Source: Oscillospiraceae bacterium (GTDB taxonomy: Bacteria > Bacillota > Clostridia > Oscillospirales > QAMX01). Taken from it: a DNA stretch of 7,535 bases. Location of the stretch: the NCBI GenBank assembly GCA_902772625.1, contig CACYBP010000190.1, forward strand, positions 1-7,535, read 5' to 3'. Both the position numbers and the translations under genes were made by a program. Positions within the stretch are counted from its first letter, which is position 1, and each line of letters starts with the position of its first letter. This document shows positions 5,622 through 7,535 of this stretch, one piece after another. The notes beneath the pieces are model-generated. The model made no database searches. It worked only from the letters and a program-made list of their open reading frames with translations, and was not told the origin of the DNA.

Positions 5622-7259
5622 TCACGAGTTGTTCTGCGCCGCCACCAGCTCGGTGGCGCCGTAGATGGCGCGCAGCTTCGGCTTTTCGATCTTGCCGGTG
5701 GGATTGCGCGGCACGTCGGCGAAAATGATCTTTTTCGGGCGCTTGTAGCGCGGAAGCTCCAGACAGAACTCGTTGATCTCCTCCTCGGTGCAGGTCATGC
5801 CGGGCTTGATTTTGATGATGGCGGCGGCGATCTCACCGAGGCGCCTGTCGGGAAGGCCGATCACGGCCACGTCGCTGACGGCCGGGTGCGCCGAAAGGAA
5901 GTCCTCGATCTGCACGGGGTAAAGATTCTCGCCGCCCGAAATGATCACGTCCTTCTTCCGGTCCACCAGGAAGAGGAACCCGTCCTCGTCCTCCATGGCC
6001 ATGTCGCCGGTGAAGAGCCATCCGTCCTTCAGGACGGCGGCGGTGGCCTCCGGGTCGCGGTAGTAGCAGGTCATGACCCCCGCGCCTTTGACGCAGAGCT
6101 CGCCCACCTTGCCCCGTTCCACGGGGTTCCCGTCCTCGTCCACGACCTTGGTCTCCCAGCCGTAGCCGGCCTTGCCGATGGCGCCGACCTTGTGGAGATT
6201 TCCCAGCCCCAGGTGCACGCAGCCCGGGCCGGTGGATTCGCTCAGACCGTAGTTGGTGTCGTAATCGTGCTTCGGGAAGTATTCCATCCAATGGCGGATC
6301 AGGCTCTTGGGGACCGGCTGCGCGCCGATGTGCATCAGCCGCCACTGGGAAAGCTCGTAGTTTTCAAGCTTCAGCTCTCCGCGGTCCAGGGCGTTCAGAA
6401 GATCCTGCGCCCAGGGCACCAGAAGCCATACGATGGTGCATTTCTCGTCCGAGACCGCCTTCAGGATGGTCTCGGGCTTGGTGCCCTTCAGAAGCACGGC
6501 CTTCCCGCCGGAAAGCAGGCTTCCGAACCAGTGCATCTTCGCCCCGGTGTGGTAAAGCGGGGGGATGCAGAGGAACACGTCCTCGTGGGTCTGTCCGTGG
6601 TGATTCTGCTCGGCGATGCAGGCGTGCATCAGGCTTTCGTGATTGTGAAGGATCGCCTTGGGAAAGCCGGTGGTGCCGGAGGAGAAGTAGATGGCCGCGT
6701 CGTCTTCGTCGGTCAGGGCGATGCCCGGGGAGCGGGAGGAGCATTCGGAGGTCAGATCCAGATAATCGTCGGCGAACATGGGGCAGACGCCGGCGCCCGC
6801 GAAGATCAGAAGGCGGTTCTTGCTGATCTTGTCGGCGATGGCCTCGATCCTTCCGATGAACTCCGGCCCGAACACCAGCACGTCCACCTCGGCGAGATCC
6901 AGACAGTAGGCGATCTCGTCGGAGGAATAGCGGAAATTCATCGGGACGGCCAGGGCGCCGGTCTTCAGGATCCCGAAGTAGATGGGAAGCCATTCCAGTC
7001 CGTTCATCATCAGGATGGCCACTTTATCGCCCTTTTTGACGCCCCGTCCGATCAGGGCGTTGGCGAACCGGTTGGCCTTTTCGTCGAACACGCTCCAGGT
7101 GATCTCCCGGCGGTAGCCGCCGTGCTTGGTGGGCTCGATCAGGTCGTAATCGCGCCAGGTGATCCGCCTGGGCTCGTCCTGCTCGGGGTTCAGTTCGACC
7201 AGACACACCTCGTCCTTATAAAGCCTTGCGTTCTTCTCCAGAATGTCGGTGATGGGCAT
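5622..7259 (-). CDS. AMP-dependent acyl-CoA synthetase/ligase (ANL family)
   Basis: A 545-residue adenylate-forming enzyme, predicted to activate a carboxylic acid to the acyl-AMP and then the CoA thioester. Core motifs are all present: YFSSGTTGFPKA (residues 191-202, phosphate loop), YGLSESTG (337-344), TGDMA with Asp419, DRKKD (433-437, hinge region) and NPTGKIEKPKLR with the catalytic Lys523. No carrier-protein domain follows, so a free CoA ligase is likelier than an NRPS module. The N-terminal part has an extra stretch, ITWRDYDLIE (33-42), before a second ITW motif (53-55). I chose ATG 7259 because AGGAG (7274-7270) is ten bases upstream; the in-frame GTG at 7268 is only one base from that site. 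It is the first large gene of the operon, downstream of a small ORF and an intrinsic terminator. Substrate class (fatty, aromatic or hydroxy acid) cannot be decided. Confidence 0.92.
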   Translation of the reverse strand: MPITDILEKNARLYKDEVCLVELNPEQDEPRRITWRDYDLIEPTKHGGYRREITWSVFDEKANRFANALIGRGVKKGDKVAILMMNGLEWLPIYFGILKTGALAVPMNFRYSSDEIAYCLDLAEVDVLVFGPEFIGRIEAIADKISKNRLLIFAGAGVCPMFADDYLDLTSECSSRSPGIALTDEDDAAIYFSSGTTGFPKAILHNHESLMHACIAEQNHHGQTHEDVFLCIPPLYHTGAKMHWFGSLLSGGKAVLLKGTKPETILKAVSDEKCTIVWLLVPWAQDLLNALDRGELKLENYELSQWRLMHIGAQPVPKSLIRHWMEYFPKHDYDTNYGLSESTGPGCVHLGLGNLHKVGAIGKAGYGWETKVVDEDGNPVERGKVGELCVKGAGVMTCYYRDPEATAAVLKDGWLFTGDMAMEDEDGFLFLVDRKKDVIISGGENLYPVQIEDFLSAHPAVSDVAVIGLPDRRLGEIAAAIIKIKPGMTCTEEEINEFCLELPRYKRPKKIIFADVPRNPTGKIEKPKLRAIYGATELVAAQNNS

Positions 7260-7292
7260 GGGGTTCACTCTCCTTTATGAAATGTCGAAAGA

Positions 7293-7308
7293 CGCCCTTT
7301 CCCGGGCG
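7293..7308 (-). promoter_or_regulatory. small hairpin between the leader terminator and the synthetase
   Basis: CGCCC (7293-7297) and GGGCG (7304-7308) flank a 6-base loop. It lies just past the U-tract of the leader terminator and about 20 bases before the synthetase ribosome binding site. It may only space or protect the leader; no function is shown. Confidence 0.3.
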
Positions 7309-7311
7309 GCG

Positions 7312-7343
7312 AAAAAAGAACGCAGCCTTTTGCAGGCTGCGTT
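7312..7343 (-). terminator. intrinsic terminator in the leader of the synthetase operon (possible attenuator)
   Basis: On the minus strand AACGCAGCC (7343-7335) pairs perfectly with GGCTGCGTT (7327-7319) around a 7-base loop, followed by C and six Ts (7317-7312). This is a textbook terminator for leftward transcription. It begins 32 bases after the small ORF stop and ends about 50 bases before the synthetase start, with no strong promoter in between. Either it ends an independent short transcript, or it attenuates the operon. On the plus strand the same stem has only a short T-run. Confidence 0.88.
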
Positions 7344-7375
7344 TTGATCCTTTATCGCGTTGACGCGTTGTAGGT

Positions 7376-7456
7376 TCAATCCCATGCCTGCCTGAAAAGC
7401 CCCGCGTAATCATACGCGCGGCCTCCGGTATAGGCGTAGGAGAGATGACGATGCAT
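7376..7456 (-). CDS. 26-codon tyrosine-rich small ORF, putative leader peptide
   Basis: A 26-residue ORF beginning MHRHLSYAYT and ending LFRQAWD. It contains four tyrosines (7, 9, 15, 17), two histidines (2, 4), Phe21 and Trp25. GGAGG lies six bases before the ATG, and a near-consensus promoter sits about 30 bases further upstream. An in-frame ATG at 7471 would add five residues, but the ribosome binding site lies inside that extension, which favours ATG 7456. No signal peptide or membrane segment is visible. The promoter, ribosome binding site, ORF and terminator make a complete small transcription unit ahead of the synthetase operon, the arrangement of leader-peptide attenuators. I do not recognise the peptide. 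It could also be a free-standing small protein or a chance ORF, though the well-placed ribosome binding site argues against chance. Confidence 0.6.
   Translation of the reverse strand: MHRHLSYAYTGGRAYDYAGLFRQAWD
7399..7422 (-). promoter_or_regulatory. hairpin inside the leader ORF
   Basis: In the leader RNA CGCGTA (7418-7413) and TACGCG (7408-7403) pair around a 4-base loop. The stem extends by three more pairs (7422-7420 with 7401-7399) past one G-G mismatch. It spans roughly codons 12-20, with the Tyr15 codon in the 5' arm and Tyr17 in the 3' arm. Such a stem early in a leader could act as a pause hairpin. Pairing is visible; function is inferred. Confidence 0.45.
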
Positions 7457-7485
7457 GATGCGCCTCCGCATAAGAGATTACCGGT

Positions 7486-7514
7486 ATCATAGCACAGAAA
7501 TCCCGGTTTGTAAA
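7486..7514 (-). promoter_or_regulatory. strong sigma-A-type promoter with extended -10, for the leader and operon
   Basis: On the minus strand, -35 TTTACA (7514-7509) and -10 TATGAT (7491-7486) are separated by 17 bases, and TGC directly before the -10 gives an extended -10. Each box matches consensus at five of six positions, the best promoter match in the window. Transcription should start near 7479. The 8-bp palindrome TACCGGTA (7479-7486) overlaps the predicted start and could be an operator. Confidence 0.82.
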
Positions 7515-7535
7515 GGGCTTTTCGGAAAAATCGGC

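Noticed and set aside
7266..7268. GTG start for the acyl-CoA synthetase
   Set aside because: The AGGAG site ends only one base before this GTG, too close for initiation. The ATG at 7259 is ten bases away.
4737..7280. An 847-codon open frame on the plus strand opposite the synthetase and dehydrogenase
   Set aside because: It is a mirror of two well-supported minus-strand genes with full motif sets. High GC at third positions removes stop codons from the opposite strand, and the translation shows no recognisable domain.
7351..7379. Second promoter in the leader: TTGAAC, 17 bases, GATAAA on the minus strand
   Set aside because: Each box matches consensus at only four of six positions. It would start transcription right at the terminator hairpin, and the promoter at 7514-7486 is far better. 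It is not excluded experimentally.
7373..7382. GGTTCAATCC, which looks like a tRNA T-loop
   Set aside because: The flanking bases do not form a T-stem, and no acceptor, D or anticodon arms can be found around it.
7216..7413. A 65-codon minus-strand frame overlapping the leader ORF and the synthetase start
   Set aside because: It has no good ribosome binding site, reads straight through the terminator hairpin, and overlaps the better-supported 26-codon ORF and the synthetase in other frames.
1..7535. CRISPR arrays, insertion sequences, rRNA genes or phage genes
   Set aside because: No regularly spaced repeats, transposase motifs, terminal inverted repeats or rRNA-like segments were seen. Gene order and base composition look even throughout.

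Overview
The window comes from a GC-rich bacterium, most likely an anaerobic member of the Firmicutes (Clostridia). Four signs point there: G or C at most third codon positions; strong GGAGG-type ribosome binding sites with consensus sigma-A promoters and hairpin-plus-U-tract terminators; a MurT/GatD-type pair, known from Gram-positive bacteria; and an aldo/keto reductase with a two-cluster ferredoxin tail, common in strict anaerobes. The genus cannot be fixed from the sequence.

Layout. Positions 1-933 (minus strand) hold thpR, an RNA 2',3'-cyclic phosphodiesterase, followed by an overlapping alpha/beta hydrolase cut off by the window edge. Positions 934-1179 are a divergent promoter region. 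Positions 1180-3247 (plus strand) hold a two-gene operon: a MurT-like Mur ligase and a GatD-like amidotransferase, four bases apart. The GatD-like protein has lost both the catalytic cysteine and the catalytic histidine of the glutaminase site. A bidirectional terminator (3274-3315) separates this operon from a converging minus-strand operon.

The converging operon (7514 down to 3364) reads, in transcription order: a near-consensus promoter, a 26-codon tyrosine-rich small ORF with its own ribosome binding site, an intrinsic terminator, then an acyl-CoA synthetase, a D-2-hydroxyacid dehydrogenase and a ferredoxin-tailed aldo/keto reductase. I see no strong promoter between the terminator and the synthetase. 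The small ORF therefore looks like a leader peptide in an attenuated leader, although an independent short transcript is also possible.

Working together: the three enzymes suggest redox handling and CoA activation of an organic acid. A 2-oxo/2-hydroxy acid is plausible, and an aromatic one is a guess prompted by the tyrosine-rich leader. The MurT/GatD-like pair is probably a divergent cell-envelope amidation system, or a paralogue of one that no longer uses glutamine. The two points most worth a second look are the dead GatD-like subunit and the leader ORF with its terminator.
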